A stretch of 64,000 bases of DNA, taken from positions 1-64,000 of the forward strand of contig CAZIGK010000003.1 of assembly GCA_964538615.1 (NCBI GenBank), written 5' to 3'. The stretch is from CAZIGK01 sp964538615 (GTDB taxonomy: Bacteria; Pseudomonadota; Alphaproteobacteria; Rickettsiales; RI-342). The translations under genes were made by a program, and so were the position numbers. Shown here in pieces: positions 33,808 to 42,877 of the stretch (within the stretch, counting starts at the first letter, position 1; each line of letters opens with the position of its first letter). The notes below the pieces were generated by a model. It saw only the letters and a list, made by a program, of their open reading frames with translations, had not been told where the DNA came from and searched no databases.

Positions 33808-36687
33808 ATGGAACATACTATATTACACACTACAAATACTGGTGCTGCAAAAGACGGGAGATTGGCTATGCATAAATTGCAATACATGATTAAAAGCTTT
33901 GCTATGCCATGGTTGTGCCTGCTGGTCGTGCTCATGGGAATGGAAAGTCTTCCTTATCAGATAGATGCGGCCTATGCACAGGTGCCTTGCGGCGCAAGTT
34001 CTCCTGCAGAGTGTTCCGGTACTGCGCCTCCTCCACAAATGGTGCCAAGCGAAAGCGTGCGGCCAGGTGGAGGCAGCGGTGGGCGTCGTAATCATGGGAC
34101 TCCATGGAATGAGTTGGGCTTTTGTACGCAATGTAACGTAGCGGCTCGTGATTATGCATATTTTGGCGGTGAGCGCGGGGACTGCTGTGTTAGCTGTATA
34201 GAATATTATGATTGCAATTGTGACGATGATGATGGTGATGGTGATGAGGATTGCGATACTTGCGAGAGAATTATCGAACCTAACGAGCAAGGTAAATGTC
34301 CTGCTGGCACCCACTGTAATGCAGGTTGTTGGCACTGGGGGAATTATTGTGAAAATAATTGCTGGGTAAATGGTAAAGTAGGGGATGCCCAGTGTTACGG
34401 TGAATGTAAGCTGTTTGAAGTGGATTGGACACTTGCCTGCGTGCCTGACAGTATCAAACAAAATAAGCCAGAAGATAAACTCAATGTGACCTTGACTGGG
34501 CCGCACAATGTGGAGTTGGAATGCCGTGTTGTGACGAGTGAAAGTTATGGCAGCGCCAGCGGTAATGACTATTATGGCAACCATACAGGTGCAGCAGAAC
34601 TGGGAGATGTCACTTCGGAGATAGCATCTCAGGCAGGTGCTATGAATTGTACCACGGATGAGCCTGGGGGAGATGGTCGGAAGCCTGGTGTGACACATGG
34701 CGATAATAACACCATGTCCCCGACAAGCGCAGGCTGTGCGGGAGACAACGATGGACAAGGCTTCCAAGGGCCGCAGCTCATTACCTATGAGTGCGCACCC
34801 ACGGCATGCTGGGATGAAAATGGTACGGTTGATTTAGCGCATTGTGATTTCCCGCAGGGCAATTACACGGTGAATCTGGGTACCAAAAATATTGCTCAGC
34901 CACTCTGTCATAGCACTCAGGATGAGCCTCCACCCGTCAATGACGAATGCTATGCAGTATTTGACTCGTCCGATGTACGTTACTGTGGTGATACGGGTTG
35001 CTTTGACACAAACGCTTGTGCGGATGGTGCTTGTATAGACGAAGGGCTGGATGGTTTAACATCAAGTTGTGGTAATAATGCCTGCCCATGCGAAGCGCCG
35101 AATGTTAAAAGCATCAATAAGGATAAAACCTGTCTGCCGGGCGAGCGAGTGATTATTCAATCGCTGGCGGTAGAAGTGTCGCGTCCTGTGGTGCCATATG
35201 AAGGTCTTACGGAGCCTGGGCATCCCAATTACTATCCGGGTTCTGAAACCATTTGGTGTCACTTGCCTGCGGAGGCGCGAGGACAAGAAGAAGGAACGCA
35301 GTATGTAGAAATGGCACCGATCCAGAGTCTGACACCGGATGGAGTTGCACGTTATTTGATGCAAAATGGTGAATGCAAGATGCAAAAAGACGTGGATTTC
35401 AATCAGGTCTACGCTGAATTTGTGGATGCTGGCTTTGACCCATCTTACTTCAACATTGATACGGACAATCCACCGTCCAATACTCAGATTCCATTGATGT
35501 TCTATGATCCTGCAAACAGTGGGGATGGTGGACAGGAGCGTACCTACATGTATGTGGAGTGGGAGCCATATCCCGATGTTCCTAATGGATGTCAGGTCGT
35601 GCATAGTGAAAGTAACTATCGTGTCGTGCAGTGCACAGTTTTTGAAGGAGATGAGGATCGTCTGCTCGCGCTTTATCCGGGTCTTATCAATACACCCGTG
35701 ATGATTGCCGCAGGCGATAGTTCCACCAACATGGGTGTGGTGAATGTGCGAAGCTTGAGCTGCCCGAAAAAATGGGATGTGCATAGTCCACCACGCAACG
35801 TATCTCTCGGTGAGTCCGGTAGCTGCGAGAAGGTGCAGGATTTGGGTAGGCAAATACCCCACCTGAATATCTTCGAGCGTGGTCAGGATCCGTTTGGTAT
35901 TGCCCATTCCATCACCACGGCGGTGAACCAGTTGGAAGCCAAACAGACCGATCGCAGCCTACCTGTTCTGTTTGTGGCTATCACAGAGCCGGTGCGTAAA
36001 TGTCTGGCACAACATACGACCGATCCCTCTGGTGGTTCTATCTATCCGGATGCGAAACCCAATGAATCCAAATTGCTGGCGACCAAGTGGGGTTCCAACA
36101 TGAATGATCAGGGTGAAGATGCGGAAGGAGATGGACATCTGGACGTGATTCGTTGCCAATATTCCCCAGACCAAACCGATTTTGCGGATTACTTCAAGGC
36201 GTTGGAAGACGCTGCGAAACGGGTAAAAGCCATGGGTGGTTACGTGGTGGTGCTGGCGATGTCCTGCCAGAGCGAGGCGTTCCTCTCGACTATTGCGGAA
36301 ATGTCTACCGCTCACCTGAACCTGCAAGCTTTTGCACCTGAAGGTGTGGTGATTGGTGACTGTGGTGACCTCGGCAAAATGGATGACGATGAGGCCGCCA
36401 AAGTGAAAATTGCGGATGGCAGCCTGTATCTGATGGATGCAGATGATCAGGGTCTGTTCTTCCGTAAGGCCTTCGCAACCAGTCATCATCTGACCAATGG
36501 CACTATCTTCTTTAGCGACTTCATGGCAGAAGTTGCGGCTGAGTTGGCCTGGGTGGTTGCCCGTAACAATATTGGCCGTGAAATCTGCGCAAACAGTCTG
36601 GAAGGTTCCAGTGGAGATGAGCAGGGTGGCGGCTTCTGCGATGATACCGGGGCTGAGCGCCGCTACAACAAGCCGCCGGTGAACTAA
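33808..36687 (+). CDS. large secreted Cys-rich protein of unknown function
   Basis: 959 residues. The start at 33808 has aggag six bases upstream; the ATG at 33802 abuts it. After a short basic region a signal-type segment (FAMPWLCLLVVLMGMESLPY) ends at AYAQ. Residues of roughly 50-200 are very rich in Cys, interrupted by an acidic CDDDDGDGDEDCD run that could bind calcium. The C-terminal third alternates strands and helices (LPVLFVAITE, YVVVLAMSCQSEAFL) like a Rossmann/vWA fold. No family recognised. It is the last gene of the pseudopilin run and probably its secreted or fibre-associated product. Confidence 0.65.
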   Translation: MEHTILHTTNTGAAKDGRLAMHKLQYMIKSFAMPWLCLLVVLMGMESLPYQIDAAYAQVPCGASSPAECSGTAPPPQMVPSESVRPGGGSGGRRNHGTPWNELGFCTQCNVAARDYAYFGGERGDCCVSCIEYYDCNCDDDDGDGDEDCDTCERIIEPNEQGKCPAGTHCNAGCWHWGNYCENNCWVNGKVGDAQCYGECKLFEVDWTLACVPDSIKQNKPEDKLNVTLTGPHNVELECRVVTSESYGSASGNDYYGNHTGAAELGDVTSEIASQAGAMNCTTDEPGGDGRKPGVTHGDNNTMSPTSAGCAGDNDGQGFQGPQLITYECAPTACWDENGTVDLAHCDFPQGNYTVNLGTKNIAQPLCHSTQDEPPPVNDECYAVFDSSDVRYCGDTGCFDTNACADGACIDEGLDGLTSSCGNNACPCEAPNVKSINKDKTCLPGERVIIQSLAVEVSRPVVPYEGLTEPGHPNYYPGSETIWCHLPAEARGQEEGTQYVEMAPIQSLTPDGVARYLMQNGECKMQKDVDFNQVYAEFVDAGFDPSYFNIDTDNPPSNTQIPLMFYDPANSGDGGQERTYMYVEWEPYPDVPNGCQVVHSESNYRVVQCTVFEGDEDRLLALYPGLINTPVMIAAGDSSTNMGVVNVRSLSCPKKWDVHSPPRNVSLGESGSCEKVQDLGRQIPHLNIFERGQDPFGIAHSITTAVNQLEAKQTDRSLPVLFVAITEPVRKCLAQHTTDPSGGSIYPDAKPNESKLLATKWGSNMNDQGEDAEGDGHLDVIRCQYSPDQTDFADYFKALEDAAKRVKAMGGYVVVLAMSCQSEAFLSTIAEMSTAHLNLQAFAPEGVVIGDCGDLGKMDDDEAAKVKIADGSLYLMDADDQGLFFRKAFATSHHLTNGTIFFSDFMAEVAAELAWVVARNNIGREICANSLEGSSGDEQGGGFCDDTGAERRYNKPPVN

Positions 36688-36713
36688 CCCTCGCAACCAA
36701 GCGTATGCACGGG

Positions 36714-36744
36714 AAAGGGGGAGGCGATGCGCCTCCCCCTTTTT
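36714..36744 (+). terminator. strong intrinsic terminator closing the pseudopilin block
   Basis: AAAGGGGGAGGC (36714-36725) and GCCTCCCCCTTT (36731-36742) form a 12-bp stem with a five-base loop, followed by further Ts. It lies 26 bases after the Cys-rich gene and separates it from etfB. Confidence 0.92.
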
Positions 36745-36863
36745 CATGGTCATAAAGCGGTATTTTCTGCGCTGCACAAGGTGTTTTGCAGGTGCCATGC
36801 CGCAGGGGATGTGCTACCACAGAACACATACATACGATGCCGATAGCAGGAGGGAAAAGCCTG

Positions 36864-37613
36864 ATGAAAATACTGGTCAGCGTAAAACGGGTACTGGATT
36901 ACCAACTAAAACCCCGTATTAAGCCGGACGGCAGCGGGGTGGATATTGCCAACCTGAAAATGTCCATGAATCCGTTTGATGAAATTGCGGTTGAAGAAGC
37001 GGTGCGTCTGAAAGAAAAAGGCGTGGCCACAGAAGTAGTCGTGGTAAGCATTGGGGCGGAAACCAGTCAGGAAACACTGCGTGCCGCGCTGGCTTTGGGG
37101 GCAGACCGCGCCATACTGGTCAAAACCACGGAAGAAGTGCAGCCCCTGCAAGCGGCCAAACTGCTGGCCAAACTGGTGCAGGAAGAACTGCCGCAACTGG
37201 TCATCACCGGTAAGCAAGCCATTGACGATGATAGTAATCAGACAGGCCAAATGCTGGCGGCTCTGCTGGGCTGGCCGCAGGGAACCTTTGCCTATAAACT
37301 GGACATCGCAAACGGTACAGCGCAGGTCACGCGGGAGGTGGATGGGGGTCTGCAAACCCATCAACTGACGTTGCCTGCTGTTATCACCACGGATTTACGC
37401 CTGAATGAACCCCGCTATGCGGCTTTGCCAAATATTATGAAGGCACGCGCCAAGCCTTTGGCCATCAAAACACCGGAAGAATTGGGCGTCAACACGCAAG
37501 GGCAACTGCACGTCCTGAAAGTAGCGGAACCTGCTAAGCGTCAGGGTGGGGTAAAAGTTGCGGATGTTGCCACGCTGGTGGATAAATTGCGTAACGAAGC
37601 CAAAGTATTGTAG
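36864..37613 (+). CDS. etfB: electron transfer flavoprotein beta subunit
   Basis: With EtfA it accepts electrons from acyl-CoA and other flavin dehydrogenases and passes them to ETF-ubiquinone oxidoreductase. 249 residues starting MKILVSVKRVLDYQLKPR after aggagg; the upstream open frame is not family sequence. The ETF beta signature region (VITTDLRLNEPRYAALPNIMKA) is present. etfA follows after 14 bases. Confidence 0.96.
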   Translation: MKILVSVKRVLDYQLKPRIKPDGSGVDIANLKMSMNPFDEIAVEEAVRLKEKGVATEVVVVSIGAETSQETLRAALALGADRAILVKTTEEVQPLQAAKLLAKLVQEELPQLVITGKQAIDDDSNQTGQMLAALLGWPQGTFAYKLDIANGTAQVTREVDGGLQTHQLTLPAVITTDLRLNEPRYAALPNIMKARAKPLAIKTPEELGVNTQGQLHVLKVAEPAKRQGGVKVADVATLVDKLRNEAKVL

Positions 37614-37627
37614 GGGAGAGGGACATC

Positions 37628-38560
37628 ATGACCACATTGGTACTTGCTGAAAGCGATAACGGTAGCCTGAATGCGGCAACGGCTCATGCGGTGACGGCGG
37701 CTCTGGCCATTGGGGGAGACGTGCATGTGCTGTGCGTGGATAGTGAGGTGCAGGCTGTCGCTGCGCAGGTAAGTTTTCAGGGGGTGACGAAAATACTCTG
37801 CGCGACATTGCCGGATGCTTCCCAGCGTGTGGCGGAAAATCTGGCGCCTTTTATCGCGGAACAAGCGAAACATTATAGCCACATTCTGGCTGCCTCCACA
37901 AGCTTTGGCAAAGATCTGTTGCCCCGTTTGGCTGCGTTGCTGGACAGCGCACAGCTTTCCGATGTGGTGAGCGTTGTAGATGCGGAGACGTTTGTTCGCC
38001 CGATTTATGCGGGAAACGTGCTGGCCACAGTGAAACATACCGGCGAGCGGAAATTGTTGACGGTGCGCACTACCGCGTTTGAGGCCGCCATAGCGGGTGG
38101 CAACCCGGCACGGGAAGATCTGGGTCGTGTGGCAGATACAGGACTGGCGAAAATCACCCATGTGGAAGCGGTCAAAAGTGAGCGTCCGGAACTTACCTCC
38201 GCGAAACGGGTGGTTTCTGGCGGTCGTGGGTTGGGCAGCAAAGACCATTTTGCCTTGATAGAACAACTGGCGGATAAGCTGGGGGCGGCGGTTGGCGCTT
38301 CCCGTGCGGCAGTGGATGCGGGCTACGCCCCCAATGACTGGCAGGTGGGACAAACCGGTAAAATTGTTGCTCCCGATCTCTATATTGCCGTAGGCGTCTC
38401 CGGAGCGATTCAGCATTTGGCGGGCATGAAAGACAGCAAAGTGATTGTGGCGATTAATAAGGACGAAAACGCCCCCATTTTCGATGTGGCGGATTATGGT
38501 CTGGTGGCGGATTTATTCACCGCCGTGCCGGAACTGATGGAGAAGCTGTCGTTCAGCTGA
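37628..38560 (+). CDS. etfA: electron transfer flavoprotein alpha subunit
   Basis: 310 residues. The C-terminal FAD-binding half is well conserved: RVVSGGRGLGSKDHF, GASRAAVDAGY, QVGQTGKIVAPDLYIA, GVSGAIQHLAGM and NKDENAPIFDVADYG. The N-terminal half is the variable ETF domain. It forms the heterodimer with EtfB encoded just upstream and is followed closely by nadE. Confidence 0.96.
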   Translation: MTTLVLAESDNGSLNAATAHAVTAALAIGGDVHVLCVDSEVQAVAAQVSFQGVTKILCATLPDASQRVAENLAPFIAEQAKHYSHILAASTSFGKDLLPRLAALLDSAQLSDVVSVVDAETFVRPIYAGNVLATVKHTGERKLLTVRTTAFEAAIAGGNPAREDLGRVADTGLAKITHVEAVKSERPELTSAKRVVSGGRGLGSKDHFALIEQLADKLGAAVGASRAAVDAGYAPNDWQVGQTGKIVAPDLYIAVGVSGAIQHLAGMKDSKVIVAINKDENAPIFDVADYGLVADLFTAVPELMEKLSFS

Positions 38561-38571
38561 AAGGTTCCGTT

Positions 38572-40326
38572 GTGTCATCTTCCACCTTTGCACTGGGTGC
38601 ATCTTACCATCGCATGCGTATTGCTGCGGCGCAGCAGAATTATATTCTGGGTGACGTTGTGGGCAATAGTCAGCGCATTCTTTCGGCATACTACTCCGCT
38701 ATGCAGCAGGGAGCGGATCTGGTGGTTTTTTCGGAACTGGCGGTCACGGGATATCCACCGGAAGATTTGGTGTTTGTGCAGGATTTTCAGGAGCAGGTGG
38801 CGCAGGCCGTGCAGCATTTAGCGCAGGCGACTGTTGGCAAACCCACAGCCATGTTGGTCGGTGCCATCGCAGCAGAGGCGGGACGGCTGACAAACAGTGC
38901 CTATTTGCTGGAGGACGGGCGGATATTGCACCGGTTTGATAAATGCGAACTGGCCATGGGGGGTGTGTTTGATGAAAAACGCACCTTCCACGCCGCCGAA
39001 CAACCAAGCGTTTACCCTTGGCGGGGGATGCATCTGGCCTGCCTCATCTGTCAGGATATCTGGAATCCGGCACTCGCCCGTAAGGTGGCGCAACTGGGAG
39101 CGGATGTGATTCTATCGCCCAATGCCTCACCCTTTGATATCCCCAAAGAGGCGGAACGGCAGCAGGTGCTACAGGCTGCGGTTACAGCCAGTGGCTTACC
39201 CATTCTCTATGTCAATCAAATGGCGGGGATGGATGAAATTATGTTCGATGGTGGCAGCCGCGCCGTTGATGCCGAGGGGGTGGTGCGGGCGCAGGCGAAA
39301 CATTGGCAAGAGGCACTGTTGCTGACCGAATGGTGTCGCTCTGGTGCTGTAGGTGGCGGCATAGGAAATGATGTTGAAGGAGATGGCGGGGATTGGCAGC
39401 CGCAATCACAGGTCTTGCCACCCCTTCTTGCGGCAGAGGAGCACCTCTATAGTGCCGCGGTGTTGGGCTTACGGGATTATCTGCACAAGCATGGCTGGCA
39501 AAAGGTGTTGCTGGGGCTTTCCGGTGGTGTGGATTCGGCACTGGTGGCAGCCATGGCGGTGGATGCATTGGGAGCAGAAAATGTGCGCGCCGTTATGTTA
39601 CCTTCTCGTTACACCTCACAGGACAGTCTGGATGACGCAGCCGACTGCGCCAGACGTCTCGGTATGGCCCTGCAACAGGTGGATATTGAACCCGTTGTGC
39701 ATGGGGCGCGGCACAGTTTACTCACTGTAGAGCCAGAGTTGAACGATCTGACCCGGCAAAACCTGCAATCCCGTGCCCGTGGCATGCTGTTGATGGGCTT
39801 AAGTAACCACACGGGCGCGTTGCTGCTGAGTACGGGGAATAAATCGGAAAATGCGGTGGGGTACTGCACCCTCTATGGGGATATGTGTGGCGCCTATAAC
39901 CCCATTAAAGATTTGTATAAAATGCAGGTTTATGCCCTGTGCCGCTGGCGTAATGCGCATGTGCTGGAATGGGGCTATGGCCCGGTGGGCGAGGTGATTC
40001 CACTGAATATTCTGGTGAAAGCTCCGTCTGCTGAGTTAAAGCCCAACCAGCGGGATGAAGATAACCTGCCACCTTATCCCCTGCTGGATTGGATGTTGCA
40101 ACAACTGGTGGAAGGCCAGCTTTCGGTGCGGCAGATTCTGGCGCATCCGGATAAACCGGCAGCGGTGGATGCGGAAATGGTGGAAAAAACCGCAAAAATG
40201 CTCTATGCCGCTGAATATAAACGCAGGCAGGCGGCTCCGGGGCCGAAACTTACCCGTATCGCCTTTGCCCGTGACCGCCGCTACCCGCTCACCAACGGTT
40301 ACATCAGCGGCGCCGCCGCCAAATAA
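38572..40326 (+). CDS. nadE: glutamine-dependent NAD+ synthetase
   Basis: Amidates nicotinic acid adenine dinucleotide to NAD+ using glutamine. The N-terminal nitrilase-type glutaminase has the Glu (FSELAVTGYPPEDL), Lys (DKCELAMGGVFDEKRTF) and Cys (LACLICQDIWNP) triad. The C-terminal synthetase has the PP-loop LGLSGGVDSALV and the STGNKSE motif. The GTG at 38572 has aaggt upstream (584 residues); an ATG at 38614 (MRIAAAQQNYILG) is closer to the usual N-terminus and equally possible. Confidence 0.94.
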   Translation: MSSSTFALGASYHRMRIAAAQQNYILGDVVGNSQRILSAYYSAMQQGADLVVFSELAVTGYPPEDLVFVQDFQEQVAQAVQHLAQATVGKPTAMLVGAIAAEAGRLTNSAYLLEDGRILHRFDKCELAMGGVFDEKRTFHAAEQPSVYPWRGMHLACLICQDIWNPALARKVAQLGADVILSPNASPFDIPKEAERQQVLQAAVTASGLPILYVNQMAGMDEIMFDGGSRAVDAEGVVRAQAKHWQEALLLTEWCRSGAVGGGIGNDVEGDGGDWQPQSQVLPPLLAAEEHLYSAAVLGLRDYLHKHGWQKVLLGLSGGVDSALVAAMAVDALGAENVRAVMLPSRYTSQDSLDDAADCARRLGMALQQVDIEPVVHGARHSLLTVEPELNDLTRQNLQSRARGMLLMGLSNHTGALLLSTGNKSENAVGYCTLYGDMCGAYNPIKDLYKMQVYALCRWRNAHVLEWGYGPVGEVIPLNILVKAPSAELKPNQRDEDNLPPYPLLDWMLQQLVEGQLSVRQILAHPDKPAAVDAEMVEKTAKMLYAAEYKRRQAAPGPKLTRIAFARDRRYPLTNGYISGAAAK

Positions 40327-40368
40327 CCCCGCCTCCCTTCGGAGGTGTGTTTTGCTACAGAGAGAGTT

Positions 40369-41709
40369 ATGACCAAAGTCCGTTTTGCCCCAAGCCCCAC
40401 CGGTTACCTGCATATTGGCAATATTCGCACCGCATTGGTGAACTGGTTGTTTGTGCGTAAACAGGGCGGAGAGTTTCTGCTGCGGATTGATGATACGGAT
40501 GTAGAGCGCAGCAAGCCAGAATATGAGGCCGCTATTCGCGAAGATATGCGCTGGCTGGGTCTGACATGGGATGCAGAGGCCAAACAAAGCGAGCGTTTTG
40601 ACCGCTACGAGCTGGCGAAACAGAAACTCATTGCGGATGGTCGGCTCTACCCTTGCTATGAAACGCAGGAAGAATTGGATATTAAACGCAAAATGCTGCT
40701 TTCCCGTGGGTTGCCTCCCATTTATGACCGGGCAGCTCTGAAACTGTCCGAGGCGGAAAAAGCAGCTTATGAAGCGGAAGGACGCAAACCGCATTGGCGC
40801 TTCAGACTGTTATCTGCGGATATTCAGTGGCAGGATCTGGTGCGAGGGGACGTGAAGTTCCACGGCGACAATCTGGCGGATCCCATTCTCATCCGGGAGG
40901 ATGGCTACCCTACCTATACGCTCTCCTCGGTAGTGGATGATGCGGAACTGGGCATTACCCATATCTTGCGTGGGGAAGACCACGTCACCAACAGTTCGGT
41001 ACAAATTCAATTGTTTGAGGCGTTGGGGCATCGTGCGCCGGCCATGGCGCATATGTCGCTCATTCGCACCAAAGATGGGCAAATGAGCAAGCGGGATGGG
41101 GGCTTTGATATTCGTACCCTGCGTGCCAAGGGGCTGGAAGCCATGAGCATTTTAAGTCTGCTGGCGCGGTTGGGGACATCCCAGCCCATTGAGCCAAAAA
41201 CCAATCTGCAAGCTCTGGTAGAGGGATTTGATATTGGGCACTTTGGTCGCGCTCCTGCCAATTATGACGAAGAAGAACTGCACCGCCTGAATGCGAAAAT
41301 TGTGAGTGAACTGGATTTTGCCGCCGTGCAACCTTCGCTTACCGCATTGGGCATGGCTGAGGCGGATGAACTGTTCTGGAATACCGTGCGTCCCAACATT
41401 GCCTATGTGCATGAGGCGAAGGACTGGTGGCAATTGTGCTATCAGCCCATTACCCCGCAAGTGGATGCGGATGATGTGGATTTTGCTGCCAAAGCCGCAG
41501 AATTATTGCCGACGGGGGAGTTAACTTCGGATACATGGACTCTCTGGGTGAACGAGTTGAAAAACTCCACCGGGCGCAAAGGCAAGCAACTGTTTATGCC
41601 ACTGCGTAAAGCCCTGACCGGTATGGAACATGGCCCGGAGTTGAAAGACATGCTGCCTCTGATTGGCCGGGAGAAAATCGTCAAGCGCCTGCAAGGGGTG
41701 GCGGCGTAA
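40369..41709 (+). CDS. gltX: glutamyl-tRNA synthetase
   Basis: 446 residues with the class Ic core: the HIGH motif as PSPTGYLHIGNIRTA, IDDTDVERS, and KMSKS as QMSKRDGGF. The C-terminal anticodon-binding domain is all-helical, as in bacterial GluRS. The start follows agagag; upstream in-frame residues are not family-like. Alphaproteobacteria often carry two gltX copies, one specialised for tRNA-Gln; which this is cannot be told from sequence alone. Confidence 0.93.
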   Translation: MTKVRFAPSPTGYLHIGNIRTALVNWLFVRKQGGEFLLRIDDTDVERSKPEYEAAIREDMRWLGLTWDAEAKQSERFDRYELAKQKLIADGRLYPCYETQEELDIKRKMLLSRGLPPIYDRAALKLSEAEKAAYEAEGRKPHWRFRLLSADIQWQDLVRGDVKFHGDNLADPILIREDGYPTYTLSSVVDDAELGITHILRGEDHVTNSSVQIQLFEALGHRAPAMAHMSLIRTKDGQMSKRDGGFDIRTLRAKGLEAMSILSLLARLGTSQPIEPKTNLQALVEGFDIGHFGRAPANYDEEELHRLNAKIVSELDFAAVQPSLTALGMAEADELFWNTVRPNIAYVHEAKDWWQLCYQPITPQVDADDVDFAAKAAELLPTGELTSDTWTLWVNELKNSTGRKGKQLFMPLRKALTGMEHGPELKDMLPLIGREKIVKRLQGVAA

Positions 41710-41879
41710 CGCACCTCTGGTCACGCAGCCATGCGATAACCTATGGTATGGGGGGCGTTGAGGCAGGTTTGCATCGCTTTGGTCGCGCTGCTCCCTCACA
41801 TTGCTCCTTCAGGGTACTCGTTCACGATAATGGTTGCACGAAGGTCAGGAGCTACGCCCTCTACCAGAGCCGTCATGCC

Positions 41880-42719
41880 TCACCCCCGCGCTGACCCTTT
41901 TAGGGGCGGTTGGCTGGCGGCTTCGCAGCCATCGCAGAGGGTTGCATCGGCATCATGGGTGGCAGGGGTGGTGATGTGCCCGCCGGTGCTGGTGGCAATC
42001 ACGCCGCCCGTTGCTTTGCCCTGTGCGTCCACCTGATGCTGAATACTGCTTGGTGGCAGGTGAGTGGGGGCAATGATGGTGCCGGTCAGTCTGCCTTGTG
42101 CATCCCGCACATATTCCACTTCTGTGTGTATATGGCCGTTCCCCGCTGTTGGGGGGCTTTCAATGGTGCCGCCTGCTGTTACAATCGTGCCATTGGGGCG
42201 AAACTCTGCCCCGGTTGTGATGGGCGCCCCGCCCATAAGCTGTTGTGCCGGTGGTCGAATTGGATTGCCCATCCACACGGTTTGCATGGTGCCACGCACC
42301 TCACCGACCATGTTGGCGCCTTGTTGGTACTGGCGGCTGGCTTCGCTCGCTTCTTCTGGCGTGAACACGCCAACCTCGCGCAGGGCACGCGCCAGCACCT
42401 GCACCAATGAAGCGGCGCTGCTGGTTGGGCCACTGACCGATAGTTCCAATACATAGTGCCCCCGCGCACGGTGATACAGGCGTTCGCTGCTAAACGTGAC
42501 GCCCTGCTCTGTGAGTCGCTGTTGCAAAGGTCTGAGATGCGGGCTGTTATCGGGCAATTGTATAAGCACGCGGGTGCCATCTTCCGTGCCTGCCAGATAA
42601 CGGTTCCATTCAGGTCCTACCCATATATCACGCACGGTACGCTCAATGGTAAGGCTATTCCATGGTTTGGGACGATAGGGTTGTTTTTCTGGTGTTTCGG
42701 CGTTGAAAGCGGTTGTCAT
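41880..42719 (-). CDS. protein of unknown function with internal repeats
   Basis: 279 residues from the ATG preceded by gggagc. The open frame runs to 42935 but crosses the divergent cysS start region. I recognise no family. Residues 1-130 look globular (PWNSLTIERTVRDIWVG, VLIQLPDNSPHLRPLQQRL). The C-terminal half has three loose repeats around GTIVTAGGTI, DAQGRLTGTIIA and DAQGKATGGVIA, Thr/Gly-rich and beta-like. The end holds a CDGC pair. No signal peptide is visible. Confidence 0.6.
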   Translation of the reverse strand: MTTAFNAETPEKQPYRPKPWNSLTIERTVRDIWVGPEWNRYLAGTEDGTRVLIQLPDNSPHLRPLQQRLTEQGVTFSSERLYHRARGHYVLELSVSGPTSSAASLVQVLARALREVGVFTPEEASEASRQYQQGANMVGEVRGTMQTVWMGNPIRPPAQQLMGGAPITTGAEFRPNGTIVTAGGTIESPPTAGNGHIHTEVEYVRDAQGRLTGTIIAPTHLPPSSIQHQVDAQGKATGGVIATSTGGHITTPATHDADATLCDGCEAASQPPLKGSARG

Positions 42720-42877
42720 GCCTATAGCTCCCTGTGTATGGTGGCACGTTTTTAATACGTGTTGTGGGGTTTTCACCTGAATTGGTGAGGTTTTTACCAT
42801 AGGGCGCCCCCCCTCACAATGAAAACTTCCAAGCGAACCATACTCGCCACGCATAGAACCGCAGTATAAGGCTCTCC

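Noticed and set aside
33823..34767. 314-residue antisense ORF over the Cys-rich gene
   Set aside because: Ile/Thr-rich shadow of a coding frame; the opposite frame has a signal peptide and ribosome-binding site.
40332..40345. CCTCC-cttc-GGAGG hairpin between nadE and gltX as terminator
   Set aside because: Only five base pairs and no proper T-run; the two genes may still be co-transcribed.
41710..41879. tRNA gene in the gltX gap
   Set aside because: No GGTTCGA-type T-arm or cloverleaf could be drawn; the same check failed in the other gaps.
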